From: Lingula anatina | Taxonomy: Eukaryota > Brachiopoda > Lingulata > Lingulida > Lingulidae | Direction of reading: 5' to 3' | DNA length: 64,000 nucleotides | Assembly (NCBI RefSeq): GCF_001039355.2 | Contig: NW_019775502.1 | Span: forward strand, 397,895 to 461,894 | Shown: in pieces, positions 13,101 through 23,700 of the stretch | How positions within the stretch are numbered: the first letter of the stretch is position 1 | How the letters are laid out: the number at the start of each line of letters is the position of its first letter | The notes under the pieces: model-generated | Told to the model about the DNA's origin: nothing | Databases searched by the model: none | What the model saw: only the letters and a program-made list of their open reading frames with translations | Made by a program: the position numbers and the translations under genes

Positions 13101-13878
13101 CATTCCAAGATTAAGCTTTCTTGATGCCAATCATAATATTTATTATTTTTAGTTTTTTTGTGTCGTCAAGGAAATAAATTTTGGTTTGCACAACTGATTA
13201 TCAAATTAAAGTATGTATTATGTCTATGAATAAAAATGTCATTTAAAACCATTAAGATATCTTACAATGCCAAGAGAAATTGTCATTGATATACTGGGTA
13301 CAGTACAGTACTCTTACAGTTACTAGCTAGGTGTTTGACTGACACATTGAAATGTACCCTCAGGATTTTGTGTCACCTGCTATGCGATGATAATTGGCAT
13401 CTTTCAAATTCCACTCATGCCTATTCCAGTACGTGCAGTCATATCATACGATTATAAAAAATATCAAAATCTCCGGAGAGGGATTTCAGCGTAAGAGCCA
13501 ATTAAAGACACCGCCCCCTGCCCTACCGCCACTTACTGAAGTAATAGAAGTGTGGATCTCGTGTGATTCAGAATAGTCTCTCAATGTAATCTTATGATAT
13601 GCCAACTGCACACATGGTTCTTGTCTTCTTCTATAAAGTCACAATTAAAAGCCTTCTTACCTTAAATCTTCCAACAGGTCAACTTCGGCCTGGTGCTTGG
13701 CTTGAAGTTTTGTCACTTGTTCATTCTGTACGTTCTTGAGTTGGACAGTGGATTTCACCTACAACAGCAGACGATCGGATGAGCGAAACACCTCCAAAAC
13801 TTCTAGTGGACTTATCTGTAAGATTTTTAATGCTTCGAGTGCATAAAATTCACTTACCTTTCTTGGTGGCGGTTGCAT
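201..13878 (-). CDS. FCHSD2: FCHSD/nervous wreck-like F-BAR and SH3 adaptor, 5' five exons (partial)
   Basis: Coding exons in order: 13858-13878, 13661-13758, 10323-10368, 4486-4574, 201-345, 133 codons in the window with every phase matching. Exon 1 encodes only MQPPPRK, which as I recall it is the start of vertebrate FCHSD2. Exon 2 contains the family stretch TKLQAKHQAE..DLLED, exon 3 ends EKDYAQ, exon 4 has LSKLATQYL, and exon 5 has VWRSLLE...AQKR...SEPAK. Together they make the N-terminal half of an F-BAR domain, which binds and bends membranes. Family members carry two SH3 domains that link endocytic membrane to WASP/Arp2/3 actin assembly; those exons lie beyond the left edge, after the donor at 200/201. 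The ATG is fixed by the MQPPPRK match and the donor following it. The paralogue could equally be FCHSD1-like; the symbol marks the family. Confidence 0.92.
346..4485 (-). other. Intron 4 of the FCHSD-like gene
   Basis: A 4.1-kb AT-rich intron between the exons at 4486-4574 and 201-345. Splice sites read AG at 346-347 and GT at 4484-4485 on the minus strand. Apart from the hairpin at 4198-4262 I see no coding exon or recognisable element; the open frames here are short and unlike proteins. A short (GAT)n run lies at 77-97, inside the next intron, left of exon 5. Confidence 0.6.
4198..4262. repeat. Strong 26-bp-arm hairpin in an intron
   Basis: Left arm 4198-4223 (GAATTTCAAAGAATT...) pairs with right arm 4237-4262 with one mismatch across 26 bp and a 13-nt loop. 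Size and loop resemble a pre-miRNA hairpin, but it could equally be a tiny inverted-repeat transposon relic. No flanking target duplication is obvious. Confidence 0.7.
4883..5048. mobile_element. hAT-like MITE, copy 1
   Basis: A 166-bp non-coding element with terminal inverted repeats of the form (C)AGGGGCGGATC...TAAATCCGCCCCTG. Its first base is mutated from C to A. The five bases ATATA stand directly on both sides (4878-4882 and 5049-5053), which looks like a 5-bp target-site duplication. The interior repeats a GACCGTCTTCC motif. It is closely similar to the copy at 7236-7403, in the same orientation. Confidence 0.85.
5736..5975. repeat. 51-bp minisatellite, about 4 units
   Basis: Tandem units contain CCAGGAATGGTCTTGTCT followed by an AGGACAGGTAGGACTAG segment. 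Unit starts at about 5779, 5830, 5893 and 5942 give a 51-bp period; one unit carries a 12-bp internal duplication of AGGACAGGTAGG. Confidence 0.85.
7236..7403. mobile_element. hAT-like MITE, copy 2
   Basis: A 168-bp element with intact CAGGGGCGGAT ends and their reverse complement, flanked on both sides by TAACA (7231-7235, 7404-7408), again a 5-bp duplication. Non-coding, so it would need a transposase supplied from elsewhere. Few differences from the copy at 4883-5048 point to fairly recent activity. Confidence 0.88.
7470..7641. repeat. 16-bp minisatellite array, forward
   Basis: About ten units of the type AGGTTCGCTATGCCGA / GGGTTCGCTGTGCCGA. The unit contains no stop codon and is not a multiple of three, so several frames stay open; these are not proteins. 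Confidence 0.9.
7966..8135. repeat. 16-bp minisatellite array, inverted and interrupted
   Basis: The reverse complement of the unit at 7470-7641 (TCGGCACAGCGAACCT) occurs in two blocks, about 7966-8035 and 8093-8135, split by about 57 bp of unrelated sequence. The two arrays face each other across about 325 bp, so the whole may be one element with repetitive arms. Confidence 0.85.
8458..8595. repeat. TG-rich microsatellite with GCATG interruptions
   Basis: A (TG)n tract broken at intervals by GCATG. It reads as Val-Cys or His-Thr repeats in translation, which have no protein meaning. Confidence 0.95.
10369..13660 (-). other. Intron 2 of the FCHSD-like gene
   Basis: A 3.3-kb AT-rich intron. 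It contains one unexplained 115-codon open frame on the plus strand at 11147-11494, described separately, and otherwise nothing I can name. Confidence 0.55.
11147..11494 (+). other. Unassigned 115-codon open frame in an intron
   Basis: The frame reads MRKASLRNFLERVPLIIPEG and continues with a mixed, protein-like composition to a stop near 11494, in strongly AT-rich DNA where such a length is uncommon. I do not recognise the family and see no supporting exon on either side. It could be a decayed transposon fragment or chance. Confidence 0.2.
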
Positions 13879-13962
13879 TTTGTGAAAATATCCGTGTCAG
13901 GTCGGTATTGCTCAACTCAAGGCCGCCATGGCAGTGTATTAGTTGTGGTCGAGTATTTCCGC

Positions 13963-13970
13963 TGACGTCA
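13963..13970. promoter_or_regulatory. CRE palindrome TGACGTCA upstream of the FCHSD-like start
   Basis: A perfect CREB/ATF site 85-92 bp upstream of the FCHSD-like ATG on the minus strand. An octamer-like ATTTGCAT lies at about 14008-14015 and a GCCGCCATGG core at about 13922-13931. The local GC content is higher than in the surrounding DNA, as expected of a TATA-less promoter. Placement as a promoter is inference. Confidence 0.45.
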
Positions 13971-14056
13971 CACCCTCTGGAGCGACCTCGGAAATTCCGG
14001 TGCTGCATTTGCATAAATGCGTTGTAAATGATATCCCCGAGGTTTTTATCTGACAA

Positions 14057-14277
14057 ATTTCAGTTGTTATAATAATACTACAGGTGTGTTTAGAGCTATG
14101 GCGTCATTGGCTTATAAATATATGTCTTTGTGTAGCTTGTAGGCTTTTTGCGAAGGGTGCTATATGGTGATTGGAATGGCAAAGGTCAAGCAAGACAAGA
14201 CCGGTTTTTATCTCAGCTTGTACAAAATTGTTAAATACTTGAACGACTTCTAAATGCATTCACTCGTTAATATTTGA
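14057..14277. other. Intergenic, nothing recognised
   Basis: AT-rich spacer upstream of the FCHSD-like promoter. No coding or repeat signal seen. Confidence 0.5.
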
Positions 14278-17010
14278 TTGACTGTATCTGTTTTTATTAT
14301 TGATATTTGCTTTTATGAAAAAAATTTAATGGGATATGTAAGAGACAAACCATTGAAGGTCGGTAACTGCAGGTGTAAAAAATTACCATGACCCTGCCCC
14401 ATAATTTTATGTTGTCACACTTTCAGTCAACATGTTTTATTCTTTCAAACTTCCCGGTACAAAAAAAAAAAAGAAATAAAACGGCTGTAGTATGCACTCT
14501 ATCCTGCTAGTTGACACTAAAGTTAAACCAAGCACATCATAGGAAATGTCAGAAAAATTTGAAACTTAATTAATTCCTTTCACAGCAGTAGGCCTATCTT
14601 ATTTATTTATTTATTTATTTTTTAAATACCTATTTGATTTTCTAACTCATTTTTCAATGCCTATTTGGATTATTATCTTGTATTTCTACTCCTAGCTCAC
14701 TCCTAGGCTATTCCCCGGTACTAGGGGTTTAGTTTCCGACGGCGCTTCTACCCCCTGTACCATCGACGATGTTAATACGACTAGGTTGTAGAATAGTAGG
14801 CCTACCTTTCGTTTTTTATTTGGCCAAGAAATGAATTTTCCTGGAGTAAACAACAATTTCCCCATACTTACCAATGATTAATGAATCCATTTTTACATTC
14901 AAAGTTAGTCCCTGTTTTTTTTTTTTTGTTTTTTTTTTTTTAAGTTTTTTTTTTTCAATCTCTTAAGAAATAATAACAGAGTATAGCCGTCAGTGGAGGT
15001 CACTTGGTCTAAAGACAAGCTCAGAAATCAGAATAATAGCTACATGTATAACTGCCGTTTTTGTTGTACAACAGAATATATTATATTTCTATGAGTTGTT
15101 CACAATGTTTTTATGGTGAAATATAGATCTCATACGAAGAGTTATTATCCCTTTTATATTTTATTGACTGTAGGGCCTATCTGTTTTTATTATTAATATT
15201 TACTTTTATGAAAACACTTTTTTTAAAATAAACATGTGATATGTAAGAGACAAATCTTTAAAGGTCGGTAACTGCAGGTGAAAAAATTACCATGGCTAAG
15301 AACTTAGTCAACATGTTTTCAGTCAACATGTTTTTTTCTTTCAAACTTCCCGGTAAAAAAAGAAAGAAATAAAAACGGCTGTAATATGCACTCTATCCTG
15401 CTAGTTGACACTAAAATTAATCCAAGCACATAATAGGAAATGTCAGAAAAAATTTAAAAATACTTTTTTTCAGTATCTTATTCATTTGATTCTTAAATAC
15501 CTATTTGGCTTCTAACTTATATTTTAATGCCTATTTGGATTTCTAACTTATATTCATACTCCTAGCTTATAATCACTTCTAGGCTATTCCTAGACTAACC
15601 TACACCTTTGCCTGATCTAACCTACACCTAGCCTGGTCTACACCTAGCCTACTCCAGGCGACTTCGTGTCTCCGTCGGTATCGAAGAATGCTTCGGAACC
15701 ACGTGCGCTACCAATTGCGCCACCGACGACGACACGCTGATGACAGCATTACCTGGTATAGGGCCTATTTACCTGTACTCTTTGTCTATGAAGTTAAAAT
15801 ATTTAAACATTTTTGAAAAAAAAGTGAAGCTCTAAAGCTAGTATCGAACCCGCTACCAACAAACTCAAATTTCAATGACTTTAACCACTGTACCATCAAC
15901 GGTGTTATGTTGACGATGGTGTAGAATAGTACCTTTACCTGTACTCACTATCCCCCCCCCCTCACAAAGCTTTCAAATTTTCCTACACGTGGGTCGGCTT
16001 TTTAGATAGCAGAAGTGAAGAGTTGTTACATTAGACTTTTTGTGAACATTAGTAAAATCAACACTATGAGGAACTGCATCGCCAACTACCTGAAAGACTT
16101 TTTAAAACATCTACTGAGATGTTTTTGACGATCGATCAATGCTTTCTTAATATATCAAACGTCTTCTAAATTACTTCACTTGTTAATATTTTTTTGACTG
16201 TATCTGTTTTTATTATTAATATTTGCTTTAAAAAACGGCTGTAGTATGCACTCTATCCTGCTAGTTGACACTTAAATTAAAGCACATCATAGGAAATGTC
16301 AGAAAAAAATTAAAAAATAACTTTCTTTCACAACAATATCTTATTCATTTGATTCTTAAATACCTATTGGATTTTCTAACTTATTTTTCAATGCCTATTT
16401 GGATTTTTAAACTATATTCCTAATCCTAGCTCTTAATGACTCCTAGGCTATTCCTAGACTGACCTACACCTTTGCCTGATCTAACCTACACCTAGCCTGG
16501 TCTACACCTAGCCTACCCCAGGCGCCTTCGTGCCTTCGTCGGTATCGAAGAGTGCTTCAGAACCACGTGCGCTACCAATTGCGCCACCGACGACGACACA
16601 GTGATCAATGCATTACCTGATGTATTTACCTGTACTCTTTGTCTTGAAGTTAAAATATTTTTTAAACACAAAATAAAAGCAAAACACACATCAAGTTTGG
16701 GATTTGAACCCGACACTTTTGGCTTGTAGACACTACGTCCTTACCACTGTGCCACCACCGATTTTACGTTCGGAGGACTATAGAATGGTATCTTGGCCTG
16801 TTTTCAATATCCCCGTGTAGACATGTCCAATTTTCTTAAATATGAGTCGAATTTTTAGATCGCAGAAATGAAGAGTGGTTATATTGGACTTTTTATGAAC
16901 GTTAGTAAAATCAACACTATGTGGAGTTGCATCGCCAACTACCTGAGTGACTTCTTAAAACATCATTTTTTTTTCAGAAACCCCCTTAAAATCGCCACTG
17001 GCTAGATTTA
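14278..17010 (-). mobile_element. Three degenerate copies of a composite tRNA-derived repeat (family R1)
   Basis: Copies begin near 14278, 15165 and 16196, each opening with a TATCTGTTTTTATTATT motif and sharing ACGGCTGTAGTATGCACTC and CCTGCTAGTTGACACT. On the minus strand the second and third each carry two tRNA-like modules. One has an A-box like TGGTACAGTGG and a B-box like GGTTCAAATCC (about 15842-15895 and 16700-16754). The other has an arginine-tRNA-like A arm TGGCGCAATTGGTAGCGC (about 15712-15730 and 16567-16586) with a distorted B-box. A related copy lies in the opposite orientation at 36695-37352. This fits a composite SINE or a transposon that captured tRNA promoters. Confidence 0.7.
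14818..15155 (+). repeat. Dispersed repeat R2, copy 1
   Basis: The segment from TTTGGCCAAGAAATGAATTT to the GAAGAGTTATTATCCCTTT end is repeated at 58071-58395 in the same orientation, with scattered differences and different T-run lengths. Here it sits inside the first R1 copy, so it may be an internal part of the same family. Confidence 0.8.
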
Positions 17011-17014
17011 TCTA

Positions 17015-17067
17015 TTAAAGATGCATACAAAGTCAATTTTTTGTCACAAAAACCAACCAAATGCCAG
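17015..17067. repeat. 53-bp exact direct repeat, copy 1, next to an N
   Basis: Identical to 19190-19242, containing AGATGCATACAAAGTCAATT. An assembly N at 17068 directly follows the match. Confidence 0.9.
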
Positions 17068-17077
17068 NAAGGTTTTT

Positions 17078-17220
17078 TCCACCCAGTACTTTTATTCCAT
17101 CCAGTACTTTTATTAAATTTCGAGATTTTTTCCATCCAGTACTTTTATTCCATCAGTACTTTTATTAAATTTTGAGATTTTTTCCACCCAGTACTTTTAT
17201 TCCATCAGTACTTTTATTCG
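17078..17220. repeat. Short tandem repeat of CCAGTACTTTTATT units
   Basis: Two and a half units of about 60-68 bp, each with paired CCAGTACTTTTATT motifs and an ATTAAATTTTGAGATTTTTT spacer. Confidence 0.85.
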
Positions 17221-17818
17221 ATACTTCAGAGTACCTTAGTAAAGATTGACTATTAATTAAGGTGAGGGGATATTTGCCAAAGACATAGACTAACTGTGCT
17301 TGGATCTACATGAACATGTATATGACGTTTTTGACCGTTTAATTATTCTGACTAGAAATTAAAGCACTTATGCTTGGATATTTCAAACAGATATGTTGCA
17401 GTTAGAGTACTGAATAGAGTTAACTTAGAATTTTTTGTTGTTGTTTGAACATTTTGTGATATGAACAATATTGTTCCTACATAGTGCTATTTGCTGCAAG
17501 TAAAGACTGCATTAGACTGGTATGCCTATGGATTTGAAAATATAAGAAAATTTATTTCCCTGTACTGCTGAATGGACCTACTGGTATATGCATATGTTTT
17601 TGACAGTTAAACTTGTTTGACTATGTAAGCATTACATTTGACATGCATGTTTCGTTCAAATGAAAGAAATATTACAGAAGAATAAACACTCTTGAAATAT
17701 TACATTGTGTTTTGTCCATTATATATGACAATAATAATGAGAATATAATTATCAAAAAATTAATCAATCAATTAATTAATGAATAATAAAGAAAATAAAA
17801 AATAGATAAAAGCGGTGG

Positions 17819-18000
17819 ACCTACGTCGGCCCACCAGCTACTTGTCGCCGGTGGGCCAACGTTGGGCCGCTCAAGCTATATGTCGCTGGTGGGCCAACGT
17901 TGGACCGATGGTCAGGCCAACGTAGGCCCACCGGCGACAGTAGCTGGTGGGCCGACGTAGTTGGAGTCGGCGGCCCAACGTCGGCCCACCGGCGACATGC
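17819..18000. mobile_element. GC-rich palindromic repeat element
   Basis: A perfect 20-bp inverted repeat (17821-17840 and 17941-17960, CTACGTCGGCCCACCAGCTA and its complement) extends inward imperfectly to about 37-50 bp arms. The motifs GGTGGGCCAACGTTGG and GGCCCACCGGCGACA recur through the element in both orientations. It is far more GC-rich than its surroundings, which suggests an inserted mobile element. Confidence 0.7.
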
Positions 18001-18009
18001 TTTCTGGAG

Positions 18010-19189
18010 ATGGTTCACGCTCTGAGCGGTACACGCCACACCGGAGTACTCAGGCTATATTCCGGGAGTACTCCCACAACATTTTACGTTTTGTAAGGGT
18101 TACTGTCTTTCACAGTATGACAATTGATATTTGAGTATTACTACTTACTGGATTCTCCTTGCTGTGTTTCTTCTGCACCTACGAGTGGTTGTACTGGTAG
18201 TTTACATATTTTAACACTTCATGAGAGAATAAAGGATTTAATTTGAAAAGGGGATGGATCCTGTACAAAAAAAATCTTCATACAAATTAATTAAGCTACG
18301 CATAAAATTAGATATTATATTACCTTGCAGAACAACCCAAATCCACAAATAAACTCCATGCCGTCGCTCTGTGGTCATTTTCAGATTGCTTCTTCGGGGT
18401 CACCGGTAATGGGGGCTTTTCCGACTGTTTGAGGACTACTAACACGCGCCTACTACTGGTGGGCTAATAATCAGATATGGAGAGACTTTGAAGATACTTC
18501 TGTTCACATTTTTACAAAATACCCCAATAAAATGAAGTTTTGCACAAAAGGACATTTACTGATGGTAGGGGGGCTTCTGTATATATATATATATCTTTAC
18601 CGGCAATGATCTCGTCTTACCTGCGTTATAGGTTACCGTGAACCCGGAAGCCCCCCTCAACTGGATGCTAGGTACATGTATGTGTTCTTTCTTTAACTTT
18701 TACTCAGGGCGAGGATTCATTGTTTTATTCATCAAATATCTTCATGATTTATACTGCGTGAGTGGCAGATGATGGTAGATTTAGTGTGCTGAGGTTCCTC
18801 TGAGATGTAACTTGTAGGTACGTCAATGTTTCAGTAAAAATTGCATTCTATTAACCCATTACAGTGACGTCATATTTGCTCCGTAACACTAGTCCAGCGG
18901 CCATAGTGGAGGGAAAGAACGACGGGGAATAGTAGCGTAAATATAGGAAAACCACATAAAATAAAGTAAACTTCATATCGCGATCAAGTACACCAAAAGG
19001 AAAAGTATATATATATACTTGTGAAAATTTCAGCTGATCAGCGTGATCGACCCATATAAACTCAGGACAGTCCAAAGACGTGAAATCCTGACTTATCCCA
19101 ACATCGTGGAATTGTCAGAAGCTAGTTCAGTTATCTTGTACTTCATTTTTCTTGTTCATTGGGTAATAACAGTTATAGTTTTAGAGAGT
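18010..19189. other. Intergenic with minor inverted repeats
   Basis: Holds an AGGGGGGCTTC / GAAGCCCCCCT inverted pair about 70 bp apart (about 18568-18655), a short TA run and a TGACGTCA palindrome at 18865-18872. No gene recognised. Confidence 0.5.
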
Positions 19190-19242
19190 TTAAAGATGCA
19201 TACAAAGTCAATTTTTTGTCACAAAAACCAACCAAATGCCAG
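19190..19242. repeat. 53-bp exact direct repeat, copy 2
   Basis: Second copy of 17015-17067, 2175 bp away. The flanks differ except for one matching base at the left edge. Confidence 0.9.
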
Positions 19243-19888
19243 CATATAGTTACAAGTAGTATAACTAAGAGAATTACCAAAAGGCATTGTTTAATTTTAC
19301 CCCAAAGTGATGTTTGAACAGATTTTTCTGCTGGTATTCTAAGCTGTATGTCAATGGGGCAGGAAAGTAGGTCACGGAAGTAGGTTAAATTTACAACCAT
19401 AAATTTAAAGAAAGGAGCAGTCTAAAGGTCTTTAATGGCCGATCGAGTGATCTATTCAGTTTATCCTTTGGCATGTCGAAATTATTTGAGTCATATAAGA
19501 ATCTAGTAGAAGTGGTTTACATGTGTTACTGGGACTCCACACTCCACCGATGCTCGGTTCGTATGTACCTTTAATGTGTAATCATAAGTTCAACCTTTCA
19601 TAGAAGCAACTTTTAACATAAAGGATATAGATGTAAGGAGAAATTGGAGCTGACCATCGGGATCGACCCTTACTGACTCAAAGCAGACAGTATGCAGGGT
19701 TGTCTTATTGCTGTCAGATATGATTTAACTGACATGTACATCATGAAGCTGTCAGAAATTATTTCAGCATTCTTATACTTCATTTTGGTTCATTAGGAAG
19801 TACATGTAACATGACTGTTGTTTGAGAGTTCAATAATTTATAAGGACTTCAACCATTCACATTAGCAACATTGTTAGCATTTTATTGT

Positions 19889-20060
19889 ACCACCAGCGTA
19901 GGCGCTGGCGGTACCCATGGTTTTAGTCCCGACCGGTATGTTCCATTGGCTCTGCCAGCTCTGTGGCCAAGTCACCGTTACCGCTTCTCCTCCTAGACGG
20001 TAAGGGCCTCCGTACCCATCTCTTGGATTTAGGTCACCTATAATCTCNATCTACATCCTT
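19889..20060. repeat. Probable repeat with CCACCAGCG inverted head and an assembly N
   Basis: Opens with TACCACCAGCGTAGGCGCTGGCGGTAC-type self-complementary sequence (19889 onward) and includes TCTCCTCCTAGAC, a motif shared with the tandem array at 62.4-63.8 kb. An N at 20048 marks an assembly uncertainty. GC content stands out from the neighbourhood. Confidence 0.45.
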
Positions 20061-20410
20061 AAACTGTTGACGCTTGTTATGTCATTGAGATGATGATTGC
20101 GCAATATCCACATTGATCTCATCTAGCACAATCTGTTCAATGTTAGCAGGATATTACATGTACAACCAAGCTCCATCACGTAGTTTCTCTCTCCCTCTTT
20201 TCTCATTTATTCTATAACATCTCCTCTCAATAACTGTATTACGCCCATCTCTTTTGTAAATTCTAAGGAAGAAATTTAATTTTGGCATTTTTAAATTGTG
20301 TGGAGCATGACACAGGCATGTAATTTATGTAATTTATGTATATTTACAGTATATATTTTTTGATTGTTTCATTGCTACACATGTAACTATTTCGTTTTTC
20401 ATGTTTCTAG

Positions 20411-20465
<55 letters not shown>
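20411..20465. repeat. (ATT)n microsatellite
   Basis: An uninterrupted ATT run, almost 20 units. Confidence 0.97.
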
Positions 20466-20469
<4 letters not shown>

Positions 20470-20707
20470 TAACTTTCAAATTCACATTATAGGCCCCCCA
20501 CTCCTTGTAGGGCCTACTGGTGCATAAATTGGCAAATATGCTTCACGACATAATAGCTCTCATATCATATCATATCAGTACAACAATGTCGGGAAATTTA
20601 CTCCTAGGTGGGACTCGGCGTGAAAGAAATATAATTTCGCACTGCTTGCCTTTAAGTGTTTACATTTTTCATTTTGGTTTCTTTAATTGTGATTTGTGTG
20701 TGACTTT

Positions 20708-20708
<1 letters not shown>

Positions 20709-20760
<52 letters not shown>
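20709..20760. repeat. (GA)n microsatellite
   Basis: An AG/GA run with two AAAG interruptions. Confidence 0.95.
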
Positions 20761-23700
20761 TCGTCATATCTCAGACCTGAGCATAGAGAGCGTGCGTTTG
20801 AATAATCATTATATATTCATTTCTGGTATTAAATCTTTAACTAAATAAACCTTGGTAGGATTTTATTTACTTAATGAAGACTGCATACATTCTGTGTTGA
20901 CTCGGTGTGACTGTAAGTGTCTGCATGAAAGTTGACATGCCATTAGTCTCCTCTATATAACTGCGACTTTAATACACACGTGGAATTTATACTGAAACAT
21001 AACATACTGCAAAAAAAAATTGTGTTTGTTCTGAATGCAGTTATTGAATTTTGCAATTATTCGGTTTCGAAATGTGTGTATTTATCTAAAAATCCAGTAC
21101 GGCTCCCCAGGTATCAGAGACTTAGCATAAGAAAAGTGTAATACCGACAATGTATATGAGGGGTTGACAATTGCCATCCAACATATTTTTCGAGTATTTT
21201 ACCAAACCCCTTTCATTTAAGGTATAACTCTATTGCAAATTATAACAACCCCCCCAACCCCCCCCCCAACCCCCGTCAAAGTGACATCGCGCGTGCTCCT
21301 CATTATTTACTGATGCACTTTACATGCATGGGTCAAAACTTTTTTAAAACTGCCTTTTGATAGAAAGGAGGTGCAAATTAGGATGCATGTTACAGTAGTT
21401 TATAGAGCCTATGAAAGAAACCACATCTAATGAATCTTAATGCGTCGTTTTATTAATATTATATGAAATCACAGCATTTCACTCCTGATAACGTGATAAT
21501 ATTATTATGCAATAAACAATAGGGAATTATCATTTTGATGACGAATAAAACAAAAGAAATCGATAGTTGAGTCTACTGGGTATGCAGAAAATACGAGCCT
21601 TTTAGCTGAGGCAACAACACAGAACGATGCCAACTCCTTTTCCTCTTCAGGCTCTTCCAACACAAGAGACGCGTCAAGGGAAAACCGTTCAATGTTATAT
21701 TGAAGAATATTTACATAATCACACAGAAAATACCTGGAAAATAAATGGTGTTTCCAAAGTAAATCATTGATCGTTTTGTTAGGTTAAAGTCGCAATAAGG
21801 TGTGCATTTAACCATACAGCTCGCGTTACTGAGACATAAAATCCATAACATGACGGCAACATAGAATGGATGGACTAATGGTACGTATGTGTCGATGCTT
21901 AAAATAATAGGTATGGTTGCAATATTTTTTATGTGTTAATTTATAGTTAATGTCAGGTAAATCACGCTCACAGGCCTGACTACGTTCACAGAGACTTGTG
22001 CTTTTAGAGAACTCTTCTCAGGGGTGCTTTTTACTGGCGACAGAGGAATAAGCCAAGCAGATACATTGGCTGAATTAATATAATTATAATATAACCAATG
22101 TGGTTTATATTTGACTGAACAGTTCTACATCGTGTCATTTACAAAACGACACGAATCAATGTGGAAATTGGAAATAGATAGCTAGTCTCCAATAATGTAT
22201 TCAAAATTACCACGGAAAGGTTGAAGTTCTACATTATTGAGTACATACAGTGTACTGTTGGACATTGAAAAAACACGAGAATCAATTAAATTATTGTATA
22301 TGTTAGAATGATCTACATAATAAAAAAAAAAGACTGATAAGAATTTTACCGAATAAACCAAAGACACAAAGTCCATAACATATATATACATTGTAGCATA
22401 TACGTGACCCAATGTGGAAGAAAAAGAAAGAATTCGGAAGTCTGTAATGAATCCTAATATGTTTTTAATGGTGCAAGGCTAAGGCATGTAGCTCATTTCC
22501 TTTTTCGGAATGAAAGGAAAAGTTTAATACTGCTGGACAGTTGAGCACTAACAACCTCCATCTCTTTTTACATTTGCCTCTGATATCTTGCCCTACATAT
22601 AACTAGAGAATAAAAAACGAAGTAGTGAGGAGTCGTTTTTTTGTGTTTCATCAGGCGCTTAGGAAGTTGAAGCTAATTTTATTTGCGGGGGGGGGGGGGG
22701 GGGGTAATCACTGAAAAGAAATAGAGGTAACGGATTCCCCTCAATCCCCTTCTTCCTTCTCTTATGACGCACGTGGTTGATAAAAGGGGAGGGGGGGGGC
22801 TAAAAAAAACTCCCACACACTCCAGCTCCTTTGCTTATTTTAACGCGTATCAGTCCAACGTTTACTTGACTTTTTCTATCGCTGACTCTCTTTTAATGGT
22901 CTCCTAACTACATAAAAACACTGATATATCTACAAACAAACACAAGACACCGCTTACGTGACTACTTGTCTATTAAGCTCACATTTACGACAAGGAATTT
23001 AATTAGGTGACGGAGTAATCTTTAAGGTAAAGAAATCGGGTGAGTTACACCTCAACTGATAAAGACAAGACAGTGACAACTGAGATATGTATTTAATATG
23101 TACGTAACTGAAGTAATACCGTGTCCACAGTCTAATTAAAAAAGAATTTGATGAGGAATTAGATTATATCATCGGTGAATACGTGGGGCGAATTGTTGGT
23201 ACTGAGGTAATAAGGGCCTACCGGTAAAATCCCAGACTTAATGCCCATGATATGTGTAATTCCAAATCCGATGGGTGTTTATAGAACAATACTCAGGTAT
23301 TATTGCTATCAGAAGTTGCAGGTGTACGGTGATTTTGGCAATGTGTAAATTATCTTTGCGAGTAAAGAAAATGCCTTACCCCAAAATGTGAAATCACATG
23401 CAAGCCTTGCAAAGTGCTTTACAAAATTACTGCCACATTTTTATTCTCTCAAGCCTTATACATATCTACAGAAGAGCACTAAATTAAATTGGATCAAATA
23501 TAAATGAGAAACGAAAAAAAAACTTCATTATCAGCATCACCCTGGGACAAACAAATACTGTAATGTACAAGCACTGAATCCTAAGACGACGTGTTAAAGG
23601 TCAGGTCGACAAGATATGTTATTTTATGTATTCATATCATTATCATCATCTCGAGCCTTAAAGTTATTTCGCGCTGTTATAGATACACGTATTATGATAT

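Noticed and set aside
17821-18039. 72-codon minus-strand frame
   Set aside because: Reads through the GC-rich palindromic repeat.
18851-19075. 74-codon minus-strand frame near a CRE
   Set aside because: No homology and no splice context; probably chance.
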